Assembly (NCBI GenBank): GCA_022709465.1
Contig: JAKLIT010000024.1
Location: 1 to 13,285, forward strand
Length of the DNA: 13,285 nucleotides
Direction: 5' to 3'
Source of the DNA: Candidatus Omnitrophota bacterium
GTDB lineage: Bacteria > Omnitrophota > Koll11 > Pluralincolimonadales > Pluralincolimonadaceae
The position numbers were made by a program, and so were the translations under genes. This document shows positions 1 to 7,329 of this stretch, one piece after another (the first letter of the stretch is position 1; each line of letters begins with the position of its first letter). The notes under the pieces were generated by a model. It saw nothing but the letters and a program-made list of their open reading frames with translations. It was not told the origin of the DNA and searched no databases.

Positions 1-7
1 TTTTGGT

Positions 8-36
8 TTGCCTATTTTACTACTCTTTGATACAAT
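8..36 (+). promoter_or_regulatory. Sigma70-like promoter of the signalling operon
   Basis: A -35-like TTGCCT (8-13) is followed by a 17-base spacer and a -10 TACAAT (31-36). A TG at 28-29 makes it an extended -10. Transcription would start near 42-44, so the leader of the first response regulator would be only about 15 bases, with the ribosome binding site almost at its 5' end. The -10 is flanked by an inverted repeat TTGAT (27-31) and ATCAA (39-43), which could be an operator. The -35 is only a partial match. The assignment is by consensus matching alone. Confidence 0.55.
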
Positions 37-56
37 AAATCAAGGAGGATCCTGAC

Positions 57-455
57 ATGGGTGATAAGATGAGGATATTGCTCGTTGACGACGAACAGGA
101 TTTCCTGACGCTGATGAGCCGCAGGATAGAAGCATGGGGTTACGACGTTGCCTGTGTTACCAATGGCAAGGATGCCCTGGAAGCGCTGAAGTCAGGGAAA
201 GCGGATATCGTCATCCTCGACTACATGATGCCGGAGATGGACGGCATAAAGACGCTTCAAGAGATCCGCAAGATATCAGAGAAAGTCCCCGTGATCATGT
301 TCACGGCACACCTCGAGGAGAAGGCGATAAAGGGCACCGAAAACCTGCACGTAAGCGCGTACATACCGAAACTGAGCGTCTATTCAGATTCGCAGAGCGC
401 GTTAAAGACGACCCTTGATATCCACAAAAAGCTTCTCGGGAAAGGTAATGGCTGA
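57..455 (+). CDS. Single-domain response regulator (CheY-like receiver)
   Basis: This 132-residue protein is a stand-alone receiver domain with no output domain. Visible hallmarks are the acidic pair D11-D12, the phosphoacceptor D55 in an ILDYMMPEMDG context, T83 in MFTAH, and K105. The usual lysine-proline-phenylalanine segment is replaced by a divergent IPKLSVYS, so the face that signals to partners may be non-standard. The ATG at 57 is supported by AAGGAGG at 42-48, eight bases upstream. It is the first gene of the operon and overlaps the HD-GYP gene by 8 bases, so the two are probably translationally coupled. It may receive phosphate from the histidine kinase at 3708 and act on the phosphodiesterase or another partner; that link is inferred from context only. 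Confidence 0.93.
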   Translation: MGDKMRILLVDDEQDFLTLMSRRIEAWGYDVACVTNGKDALEALKSGKADIVILDYMMPEMDGIKTLQEIRKISEKVPVIMFTAHLEEKAIKGTENLHVSAYIPKLSVYSDSQSALKTTLDIHKKLLGKGNG

Positions 456-1860
456 TAAGCATATCCTTCCGGTATTGAGTTTCAGGGTAAAGACCGCGAT
501 CCTGCTCATAATGGCGATGTTCCTTGTGGTCGCGGCCACAAACCTCTTTCTGTACCGCTACCTGCTGAATTCCGAAATGAACTCGGCCCGGAGCACCCTG
601 ATATCGCTCGCGCGTTCCGCGGCCATCAGGATAGACGGCGATGCGCTCATGAGGATCCCGCTGAATCCCGGGGGCGTAAATACGGCGGAATACAGGCTCG
701 TGGCGGAAGAGCTTAAAAGGATAATGAGGCAAAACCCGGACATCCACTACATCTACGCGCTTGTTCCCACCGATAAGAAAGAAATAATGAAGTTCGTCGT
801 GGATCCCGTAATGCCTACCAGCGAGCAGCAGAGCATCGGCCTCTCCTCGAGGCCCGGAGACACGTATGACGCGACAAAATACCCCGAGATGATAAAGGCG
901 TTTGAGGGCCCCACGGCGGACAGGAATATCGTTGTCGACGAATGGGGAGCCGCACTCTCCGGATACGCGCCCGTCTTCAACAGGGACGGGAATGCGGTCG
1001 CTATAGTCGGGGTCGATATCGCCGCGAACGATGTATACGAGAAACAGGGGATAGCGCGAAACCGCACGATCCTCGTCCTCGCGCTTGCCGCCGCGTTCTC
1101 AGTCCTTATAGGGATCTTCCTGTCGAGGAGGATATCCCGCAAGCTCGTGAAACTCCTGGAAGGATCGAGGCATTTCGCTAACGGGGACTTAGGGTATAAG
1201 ATAGACCTGGAAGGCGCCGACGAGGTCGGCGAACTCGCGAGATCGTTCAACCAGATGGCCTCACGCCTAAGCGAATCCAAGAAGGACCTGCTGTCGTATT
1301 TCTACCGTGTTGTCCAGTCATTCGTCCGGATTCTCGAGGCGAGGGACAGCTATACGAAAGGCCATTCCGAGCGTGTCGCCGAATACGCGGAGAAGATAGC
1401 CGTAAAGATGGGATTGCCGAAGGAGAAGGTCGACCTGTTGAAGAGGGCGACGCTCCTGCATGATATCGGGAAGCTCGGGATAGAGGAGAGGATACTGAAC
1501 AAGAGGGAGCCGCTGACGCAGGCCGAATGGACAGAGATCCGCAAGCACCCGGTGATAGGCGAGAATATCCTTAAGCCCGTCCTGCTCTCGAACGAACTGC
1601 TTGATATAATCCGCAGCCACCACGAGCGCTATGACGGGAAAGGATACCCAGACGGGCTCGTGGGGGACAAGATCAGCCTGATGTCCGCCATAGTGACCGT
1701 AGCCGACTCATATGACGCGATGACATCCGCGAGGGCGTACAGGCCCCCGCTGAACAGGCAGCAGGCGATCGACGAGCTGAAAAGGAACAGGGGCACGCAG
1801 TTCGACCCGAAGGTAGTGGACGCCCTTATAGATATATTGGATGAGGAGAGGCGCAGCTAA
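448..1860 (+). CDS. Membrane HD-GYP domain protein, probable c-di-GMP phosphodiesterase
   Basis: A 470-residue inner-membrane protein. TM1 is at about residues 14-38, an extracytoplasmic Cache-like sensor at about 39-200 (with GYAPVF and AIVGVDI near the end), TM2 at about 205-225, HAMP at about 225-279, and an HD-GYP domain at about 285-465. The HD-GYP signature is complete: H306, the H338-D339 pair, H367, HHERYDGKGYP at 391-401, and D420 in DSYDAMTS. HD-GYP proteins with these residues hydrolyse cyclic di-GMP, so it probably lowers c-di-GMP in response to an external ligand. The start at 448 is preferred over an in-frame ATG at 415 because GGGAAAGG lies just upstream and the overlap with the previous gene is then only 8 bases. 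It ends in tandem TAA codons before the superoxide reductase. Confidence 0.92.
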   Translation: MADKHILPVLSFRVKTAILLIMAMFLVVAATNLFLYRYLLNSEMNSARSTLISLARSAAIRIDGDALMRIPLNPGGVNTAEYRLVAEELKRIMRQNPDIHYIYALVPTDKKEIMKFVVDPVMPTSEQQSIGLSSRPGDTYDATKYPEMIKAFEGPTADRNIVVDEWGAALSGYAPVFNRDGNAVAIVGVDIAANDVYEKQGIARNRTILVLALAAAFSVLIGIFLSRRISRKLVKLLEGSRHFANGDLGYKIDLEGADEVGELARSFNQMASRLSESKKDLLSYFYRVVQSFVRILEARDSYTKGHSERVAEYAEKIAVKMGLPKEKVDLLKRATLLHDIGKLGIEERILNKREPLTQAEWTEIRKHPVIGENILKPVLLSNELLDIIRSHHERYDGKGYPDGLVGDKISLMSAIVTVADSYDAMTSARAYRPPLNRQQAIDELKRNRGTQFDPKVVDALIDILDEERRS

Positions 1861-1861
1861 T

Positions 1862-1868
1862 AAGGAGG
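1862..1868 (+). promoter_or_regulatory. Ribosome binding site that sets the superoxide reductase start
   Basis: A perfect AAGGAGG lies directly after the HD-GYP stop codons. It is 1 base from an ATG at 1870 but 7 bases from the ATG at 1876, so the second ATG is the functional start. The strength of the site suggests the superoxide reductase is translated at a higher rate than its operon neighbours, whose sites are weaker. Confidence 0.75.
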
Positions 1869-1875
1869 TATGCCG

Positions 1876-2271
1876 ATGGCCAGCATGAAAGAATTGCTCC
1901 AGAATGCCGATTGGAAGGCGGAAAAGCACGTGCCGGTGATAGAGGCCCCGGACAGGGCGAGGAAAGGAGAGCCGGTAAAGGTCACCGTGACGGTCGGCAA
2001 GGAGATCCCGCATCCCAACAAGACCGAACACCACATCTGCTGGATAAAGGTTTTCTTCCTCCCGAACTCCGAGAAGTTCCCCTACCAGATCGGCCAGGTC
2101 GATTTCTGTTCGCACGGAGCTTCGACCCAAGGGCCGGACACGAGCGGCATATATACGCATCCCGAAGCGCAGGTTACCTTCAAGACCGAAAAGCCCGGCA
2201 CCATCTTCGCTGCGAGTTACTGCAATATACACGGCATATGGGAGAATTCGGCAAAAATAGAGGTTGAGTGA
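1876..2271 (+). CDS. Superoxide reductase, class II (neelaredoxin/desulfoferrodoxin family)
   Basis: A 131-residue cytoplasmic enzyme that reduces superoxide to hydrogen peroxide without making oxygen, typical of anaerobes. The mononuclear Fe(His)4Cys site is fully visible. E16-K17-H18 (the catalytic Glu/Lys and first His ligand) precede VPVIEAP. The HPNKTEH segment gives H46 and H52, followed by the family's ICWIKVFF strand. C116 and H119 in YCNIHG complete the site. There is no N-terminal desulforedoxin domain, so this is the one-iron class II form, at normal length. It needs an external electron donor such as rubredoxin, and none is encoded in the window. The stop overlaps the start of the PAS/GAF gene (TGATG), placing the enzyme inside a signalling operon. 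Such genes are often named sorA, nlr or dfx. Confidence 0.95.
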   Translation: MASMKELLQNADWKAEKHVPVIEAPDRARKGEPVKVTVTVGKEIPHPNKTEHHICWIKVFFLPNSEKFPYQIGQVDFCSHGASTQGPDTSGIYTHPEAQVTFKTEKPGTIFAASYCNIHGIWENSAKIEVE

Positions 2272-3707
2272 TGGGTTCGGAAGGTTTCAGCGAAACCGGG
2301 GGCAGGTTTGCCGAACTTATAGATAACCTTAAGGTCGGTATCTACCGTAATACTCCCGGGCCTCAGGGCCGCTTCCTTGAGGTGAACCAGGCACTTGTGG
2401 ATATGTTCGAGGCGGGGTCGAAAGAAGAACTTATGAAGCATAACGTCAGCGATCTCTATGTCAATCCCACCAAAAGGAAAGAATACAGCGACAAGATCCT
2501 CCAGACGGGTTTTCTCCGCAACGAAGAAATCGAGCTCAAGACCCTGAAGGGAAGAGTGTTCACGGCATCCCATACGACGACGATGAAGAAGAATATGGAC
2601 GGCAGTATTTATTTTGACGGGATGATAGTGGATATATCCCAGGCAAAGATAACAGAGCGGGAGCGTGCGAGGCTTGCGGCTATCGTAGAATCGTCGGGCG
2701 ACGCGATAATAAGCAAGGACCTCGACGGTACCATAAGAAGTTGGAACAAGGGGGCCGAAACGATATACGGATATACTGCCGAAGAAGCCGTAGGCAGGAA
2801 CATATCCATGCTCGCACCTACCGGAGGGCAGGACGAGATAAAGAGGATTTTAGAGAAAGTCAGGAACGGAGAATCGCTTAAGAATGTCGTTGCGGCCCGC
2901 CTGCGCAAGGACGGCGGTATTATAGACGTATCGCTGACCGTATCGCCGGTAAAGGATTCCTCGGGCGGTATTATCGGCGCCTCTACGATAGCGCACGACA
3001 TAACCGAGATGAAGAGGAATGAAGAGTTCATACGGAAGATCAACCGTCTCCAGGCGGACCTGCTCGACCCGGGCGCGTTGGCGGTAAAGCTCAAGAAGAT
3101 AACGGACGGGATAATAGATATCTTTTCTGCCGATTTCGCGCGTATATGGATCATCAGCCGCGGTGACCGCTGCAACTCGGGATGTCCGCACGCGACGGTC
3201 ACGGAGGGACCGCATGTTTGCCGGAACCGCGAGAATTGCCTGCACTTGATGGCGAGCTCCGGACGGTATACTCGTACCGACGGCGGTCATGCCCGCGTGC
3301 CCGTAGGGTGTTATAAAATAGGGGGGATCGCGTCCGGTGAATACCCGTCGTTCCTGACCAACGACGTGGTAAACGACCCGCGGGTCCACGACCACCGGTG
3401 GGCAAAGGACCTGGGCCTCGTTTCATTCGCGGGGTTCCGCTTGCGTCCGCCGCACGGTGACACTATAGGCGTTATGGCGCTTTTCTCAAAACACGCGATC
3501 CGGCAGGAAGAGTTTACGCTTCTCGAAGGCGTAAGCAATATGGTCGTCAGGGTAATGCAGACCGCCGGCGCCGAGGCCGAACTACAGGCTAAGATGAGGG
3601 ACCTCGAAAGGTTCAATAAGGTTGCCGTTGACAGGGAACTCAGGATGATAGAGCTCAAGAAGAAGATAACCGAACTGGAATCAAAACTTAAGCCGAAAGG
3701 CGCGTAA
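2271..3707 (+). CDS. PAS-PAS-GAF sensory protein with cysteine-rich GAF domain, no output domain
   Basis: A 478-residue soluble protein. Residues about 12-125 form a first PAS domain (LKVGIYRNTP, then ASHTTTMKKN). Residues about 130-248 form a second PAS S-box domain (AAIVESSGDAIISKDLDG, ending GASTIAHDITEMKR). Residues about 265-435 are GAF-like, and about 435-475 are a charged coiled coil. The GAF region has C301 and C305 (RCNSGCPHA), C317 and C323 (HVCRNRENC) and C347 (VGCYKIG), which could bind a metal, Fe-S centre or heme or act as a thiol switch. No kinase, cyclase or DNA-binding domain is present, so it must signal by protein contact, perhaps with the adjacent histidine kinase. ATG 2271 is chosen over GTG 2268 because GAGG at 2260-2263 is then 7 bases upstream. 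The cofactor is inference. Confidence 0.88.
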   Translation: MGSEGFSETGGRFAELIDNLKVGIYRNTPGPQGRFLEVNQALVDMFEAGSKEELMKHNVSDLYVNPTKRKEYSDKILQTGFLRNEEIELKTLKGRVFTASHTTTMKKNMDGSIYFDGMIVDISQAKITERERARLAAIVESSGDAIISKDLDGTIRSWNKGAETIYGYTAEEAVGRNISMLAPTGGQDEIKRILEKVRNGESLKNVVAARLRKDGGIIDVSLTVSPVKDSSGGIIGASTIAHDITEMKRNEEFIRKINRLQADLLDPGALAVKLKKITDGIIDIFSADFARIWIISRGDRCNSGCPHATVTEGPHVCRNRENCLHLMASSGRYTRTDGGHARVPVGCYKIGGIASGEYPSFLTNDVVNDPRVHDHRWAKDLGLVSFAGFRLRPPHGDTIGVMALFSKHAIRQEEFTLLEGVSNMVVRVMQTAGAEAELQAKMRDLERFNKVAVDRELRMIELKKKITELESKLKPKGA

Positions 3708-6506
3708 GTGCTGACGATATTCTTCCTATACGGCCTGGCTTTCATAGCGCTCGGCGTGATAATATTTGCGTCCGGAAAGAAGGGCGAGTTCCTGGACGTA
3801 TCGCGGGAGATCTGGCTCATAGGCGTCTTCGGCATCGTCCACGGATTCAACGAATGGGTAGATCTTTTTATCCTGATCGGGAAGCCGTTTGACACCGACG
3901 CGCTCATGCTCACCGGAAGCCTGCTGCTGCCGGTCTCATTCGTCTGCCTTGTTGTGTTCGGGACGAGGGTCATCGCGCGCTCGCGTCCCGCGTACAGATG
4001 GCTCAACGCGCTGGGATACATCTGTTTCCTCGGGTGGATATCGGCGTTCGTCTTTATAAAGGACCTTACCGCCTGCGGCATCCTCGCGAGGTATTTCATC
4101 TGCATTCCCGGCACGTTGCTTACGGCAGCCGCGTTCTATATGAAGGTGGAGGAGCATCGCGGCGCGCGCCTGCCGCGCGTCGTAAGCATCAGTGCTCTCG
4201 CCGCATCGGTTGCCTTCATTGTTTACGGTTTCCTTGCCGGCGCGGTAACGCCCGTATCGGGATTCCCGTTCGCTTCTCCTCTTAACTATACAAACTTCCT
4301 GAATGTCGTGGGCACGCCGGTGCAATTCTTCCGCATGATATGCGCGATAATACTTGCGATATGCATTTTCGGGATGTTTGGCGTAGTGAATATCGTCAAA
4401 GGAAAGGTCCATCGCGTAGGAGGCATAAGGAAGAGGGTAACGCTTTTCATATTCTGGAGCGCGTTCGCAATCGTGACCCTCGGCGTATGGCTTTGGCTTT
4501 ATATAGGTTACGGCTATGTCCATTCGCTTATAGGCAAGGACTACACGAAGATGGCACAGCTGCTGGCCGTTTATGTTACGGATTCGATCGAGCTTGAGAC
4601 GCAACATGTCAGTTCATATTCGAATAGCCCGCTTTGGAAGAAACAGATACTCGATGCCGACAAGGCGCTCGGCGCAAAAACTCCTGAGGCAAGGCTTGCG
4701 TTCTACGAGGAGATGGACAGGAGATGGCACGGGCTGAAAGAGGGGGATCCCGTCCTTAATGAGTATCTCGGCAATTATGTCGGGATAAGGTTGAAAGCGC
4801 TGTCGGAGGACGAGGGCAACATCGGGGAGGTTTTCGTTACCGACCGCTTCGGAGGGCTTGTCGCCTCCTCCGAAAAGACAAGCGATTTCTTCCAAGCCGA
4901 CGAAGACTGGTGGCAATACACCTATAACGGGGGCAAGGGCAACAATTATGTCGGCAGCATTGAATATGATGCTTCGTCCGGGAAATGGGGCATAGCGCTT
5001 GCGGTACCGATAAGGGGAAGCGGCGGAGAGATCATCGGCATATGCAAGGCCTTCCTGGAAGCGAATATGTTCTTCAAGTCGCTGGAGGATTTCAAGGTCG
5101 GGAGGACGGGACACGCGTCCCTGATAGACGGAAAAGGGAACATCATTTTCCATAAAGGCATAGAACCGATGTCGCAGAAAGTTTATAACGACGCTTCGTT
5201 AGATGAGGTATTACGCGGCACCGCCATCTTTGCCGTCTCGGACAACCTGCCAGTCCATAAGGGCAAGACTTTTGTCGTGGCGGAAGATATCCCTTCGTCG
5301 CTGTTCACGGACAGGAATACGATCTGGAAAGTGCTTATTGAGCAGGACGAGATGGAGACCTTTGCCCCCGTCAACAAGTTCGTATTCATACTTGCGGTCG
5401 TGTGGTCATGCATGGTGATAGTCATAATTCCAGTAGGATATTACCTCGGTGACATATTCGCCAGGCCGATTCACGAGCTTCATGTTGCGACGGAAAAGGT
5501 TATGGAGGGCGACTGGGACTACCGCGTAGAGGCAAGTACCGGCGACGAGATTGAGCAGTTCGCGGAGACGTTCCGGGACATGATATCGGCCATAAAGGCG
5601 AGGCAGGACGAGCTGTTGCGCGCGAAGAGCGAGCTAGAAAAGCTCTCGAAAGGGCTTGAGGTCAAAGTCCGCGAGAGGACGAAGGACCTGACCGACGCGC
5701 AGGCCGCCACGCTGAACATCATGGAGGACCTCAACGAGGAGAAGGAAAAGGTCGAAAAGTATTCGAAAGAACTCGAACAGGCCCTGAGGATTAAGGCGGA
5801 CTTCACCTCGATGGTCTCGCACGAGCTGAGGACCCCGCTTACCGCCATAAAAGAAGGCATCGCGCTCGTGATCGACGGCACGACCGGCCCTCTCGGCAAG
5901 GAGCAGAGGGAGTTCCTCGACATCGCGAAGCGCAATGTCGACCGGCTCGCGAGGCTCATAAACGACGTGCTCGACTTGCAGAAGCTCGAATCCGGAAAGA
6001 TGGTCTTCACCCTCGCGCCCGAGGACATCAACGGTGCGGTCCGTGAAGTATACGATACGATGATAACGATGGCAAAGGACAAGGCCCTCGATATCGTGTT
6101 GGAGCTTTCCGAAGGCATACCGAAGGTTGTATTCGACAGGGACAAGATAATCCAGGTGCTGGCCAATCTTGTAAATAACGCAGTGAAGCTTACTGACAAA
6201 GGCAAAATAACCGTGAGGACAGAGATAAAGGATGGCTTCCTGTGGGTAACGGTTAAAGACGAGGGGCCCGGCATCCGCGCGGAGGACCTGCCTAAATTAT
6301 TCCGCCGTTTCGAGCAGCTCGAGAAGGGCACCGAGCGCAGGACCGGCGGTACCGGTCTCGGGCTCGCGATCTCAAAGGATATAGTAGAAAGGCACGGCGG
6401 CAGGATCTGGGTCGAATCCGTGTACGGGCAGGGCGCAAGCTTCATTTTCACGCTTCCGATCGTCGAAAGAAAGGAATCTTATGGCGAAGACCGTACTTAT
6501 AGTTGA
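3708..6506 (+). CDS. Hybrid-sensor membrane histidine kinase (multi-TM, dCache, HAMP, HisKA, HATPase_c)
   Basis: A 932-residue kinase. About eight hydrophobic segments span residues 2-270. An extracytoplasmic dCache-like domain follows at about 271-555 (VTDRFGGLVASS, then a DEDWW motif near 398-402), a further TM at about 558-580, HAMP to about 628, and a coiled coil to about 695. The kinase core is complete: H705 in SHELRTP, the N box around N820/N824, G1 as DEGPGI (851-856), the F box LFRRFEQ (864-870), and G2 as GGTGLGL (880-886). It should autophosphorylate and pass phosphate to one or more of the three local receivers. The start is a GTG immediately after the previous stop, with AAAGG at 3696-3700. 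The gene overlaps the next receiver by 26 bases. Having both a multi-TM module and a Cache domain suggests two separate inputs. Confidence 0.92.
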   Translation: MLTIFFLYGLAFIALGVIIFASGKKGEFLDVSREIWLIGVFGIVHGFNEWVDLFILIGKPFDTDALMLTGSLLLPVSFVCLVVFGTRVIARSRPAYRWLNALGYICFLGWISAFVFIKDLTACGILARYFICIPGTLLTAAAFYMKVEEHRGARLPRVVSISALAASVAFIVYGFLAGAVTPVSGFPFASPLNYTNFLNVVGTPVQFFRMICAIILAICIFGMFGVVNIVKGKVHRVGGIRKRVTLFIFWSAFAIVTLGVWLWLYIGYGYVHSLIGKDYTKMAQLLAVYVTDSIELETQHVSSYSNSPLWKKQILDADKALGAKTPEARLAFYEEMDRRWHGLKEGDPVLNEYLGNYVGIRLKALSEDEGNIGEVFVTDRFGGLVASSEKTSDFFQADEDWWQYTYNGGKGNNYVGSIEYDASSGKWGIALAVPIRGSGGEIIGICKAFLEANMFFKSLEDFKVGRTGHASLIDGKGNIIFHKGIEPMSQKVYNDASLDEVLRGTAIFAVSDNLPVHKGKTFVVAEDIPSSLFTDRNTIWKVLIEQDEMETFAPVNKFVFILAVVWSCMVIVIIPVGYYLGDIFARPIHELHVATEKVMEGDWDYRVEASTGDEIEQFAETFRDMISAIKARQDELLRAKSELEKLSKGLEVKVRERTKDLTDAQAATLNIMEDLNEEKEKVEKYSKELEQALRIKADFTSMVSHELRTPLTAIKEGIALVIDGTTGPLGKEQREFLDIAKRNVDRLARLINDVLDLQKLESGKMVFTLAPEDINGAVREVYDTMITMAKDKALDIVLELSEGIPKVVFDRDKIIQVLANLVNNAVKLTDKGKITVRTEIKDGFLWVTVKDEGPGIRAEDLPKLFRRFEQLEKGTERRTGGTGLGLAISKDIVERHGGRIWVESVYGQGASFIFTLPIVERKESYGEDRTYS

Positions 6507-6843
6507 TGATGAAGCGGACCTCGTAAAGGTCACGACGTTCCGGCTCAAGAGCTTAGGTTATGGCGTCGTGACAGGCACTACCGGTAAGGAGGCGCTGGCC
6601 CTGATAAAGGAGAAACGGCCGGACCTGGTGCTGCTTGACCTGCGCCTTCCGGAGGTAGACGGGATAGAAGTATGTAAGGCGGTAAAAGCTGACGCAGGGT
6701 TAAAAGATATTCCGATAGTGATCTTCACCGCCAGCACGAACCAGATATCGGAACAGGCGAAAGAAGCGGGCGCCGATGGTTTTCTCGTAAAACCGTTCGA
6801 ACGCGACCAGCTTACGGCAATACTGAATAAATTCCTGGGCTGA
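6481..6843 (+). CDS. Single-domain response regulator, coupled to the histidine kinase
   Basis: A 120-residue stand-alone receiver. It has the acidic pair D9-D10, phosphoacceptor D53 in LLDLRLPEVDG, T83, and K104 in VKPFE, so it is fully conserved. It begins inside the last codons of the histidine kinase (26-base overlap), with AAGGA at 6471-6475, and so is the most likely direct phosphate acceptor of that kinase. With no output domain, it must act through binding, or as a phosphorelay intermediate or phosphate sink. The target is not visible; the HD-GYP protein and the PAS/GAF protein in the same operon are candidates by context only. Confidence 0.94.
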   Translation: MAKTVLIVDDEADLVKVTTFRLKSLGYGVVTGTTGKEALALIKEKRPDLVLLDLRLPEVDGIEVCKAVKADAGLKDIPIVIFTASTNQISEQAKEAGADGFLVKPFERDQLTAILNKFLG

Positions 6844-6862
6844 GCCCTGGACGGACAATGGC

Positions 6863-6877
6863 GGGGCGGGAGGCCCC
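6863..6877 (+). promoter_or_regulatory. GC hairpin presenting the ribosome binding site in its loop
   Basis: GGGGC (6863-6867) and GCCCC (6873-6877) form a perfect 5-bp stem around a 5-base loop, GGGAG. The Shine-Dalgarno GGGAGG (6868-6873) for the receiver at 6884 occupies the loop and the first stem base. Such a structure could tune translation of that receiver. There is no run of T after it, so it does not look like an intrinsic terminator. Folding is predicted by eye only. Confidence 0.45.
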
Positions 6878-6883
6878 TGAAAA

Positions 6884-7264
6884 ATGGACAAGAAAAAGAT
6901 CTTGCTGGTTGATGACGAAGAGGATGTATTAAGGACGGTGGGTTTCCGCCTGCAGTCGAGCGGTTACGATGTAGTCACGGCATCCGACGGTATGGAAGGC
7001 CTCGAGAAAGCGCATAGCGAAAAACCCGACCTTGTGATACTCGACCTGATGCTCCCGAAGATGGACGGGTACAAGGTCTGCGCGTTCCTGAAAAAAGACA
7101 CGAGGTACAGGAAGATACCGATAATCATGTTCACTGCCAAGGCCGGCGACCTCGACAAGAAACTCGGCCTCGAAGTCGGCGCCGACGCGTATATAATGAA
7201 ACCGTTCGAGCCGCCGGAGCTGGTCGAGGCGGTCGAAAAGCTTCTCGCGAAAAATAACGGTTGA
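6884..7264 (+). CDS. Single-domain response regulator
   Basis: A 126-residue receiver with D10-D11, phosphoacceptor D54 in ILDLMLPKMDG, T84 in MFTAK, and K106 in MKPFEPPE, so it is catalytically complete. It is the last gene of the signalling unit, 40 bases after the preceding receiver, with GGGAGG at 6868-6873 as the ribosome binding site. It shares the same framework as the receiver at 6481 (GFRLQSSGYDVVTA against TFRLKSLGYGVVTG), which suggests either an old duplication or simply the common receiver fold. The -35 box of the next promoter overlaps its stop codon. Its phosphodonor is presumably the adjacent kinase, but cross-talk from elsewhere cannot be excluded. Confidence 0.93.
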   Translation: MDKKKILLVDDEEDVLRTVGFRLQSSGYDVVTASDGMEGLEKAHSEKPDLVILDLMLPKMDGYKVCAFLKKDTRYRKIPIIMFTAKAGDLDKKLGLEVGADAYIMKPFEPPELVEAVEKLLAKNNG

Positions 7265-7289
7265 TAAAGAAAGCGGATAGTGATAAAAT
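7261..7289 (+). promoter_or_regulatory. Sigma70-like promoter of the exbB unit
   Basis: TTGATA (7261-7266) as -35, a 17-base spacer, and TAAAAT (7284-7289) as -10, with TG at 7281-7282 making an extended -10. The predicted start is near 7296, giving a leader of about 34 bases. The -35 overlaps the stop codon of the upstream receiver gene. This placement argues that the ExbB-to-TPR genes form their own transcription unit. Confidence 0.65.
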
Positions 7290-7293
7290 CACT
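7279..7293. repeat. Palindrome over the -10 box, possible operator
   Basis: AGTGAT and ATCACT form a perfect 6-base inverted repeat separated by AAA. The -10 hexamer is centred inside it. A repressor bound here would block polymerase directly. The alternative is a weak RNA hairpin in the read-through transcript, but the short stem and absence of a T tract make it a poor terminator. No regulator gene lies beside it. Confidence 0.4.
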
Positions 7294-7329
7294 TCCTTAA
7301 ATCCTTCATAAAACCTTCAAGGAGCAGCC

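Noticed and set aside
415..447. Upstream in-frame ATG for the HD-GYP gene
   Set aside because: It would extend the overlap with the receiver gene to 41 bases and has no ribosome binding site; ATG 448 has GGGAAAGG upstream and gives a normal N-terminus.
1870..1875. ATG at 1870 as superoxide reductase start
   Set aside because: It lies 1 base from the AAGGAGG site, too close for initiation; ATG 1876 has a 7-base spacing and gives the usual family N-terminus.
5519..6451. 310-codon minus-strand open frame
   Set aside because: It is antisense to the kinase catalytic core, with a serine-rich translation and no domain; a shadow of the codon bias. The same holds for the minus-strand frames at 3311-4114 and 8630-9424.
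6863..6877. Intrinsic terminator between the two last receivers
   Set aside because: The GC stem is followed by TGAAAAATG, not a T tract, and contains the next ribosome binding site.
6481..7264. Tandem receivers as a recent gene duplication
   Set aside because: The two share only the general receiver pattern with many differences by eye; no long identical DNA stretch is seen.
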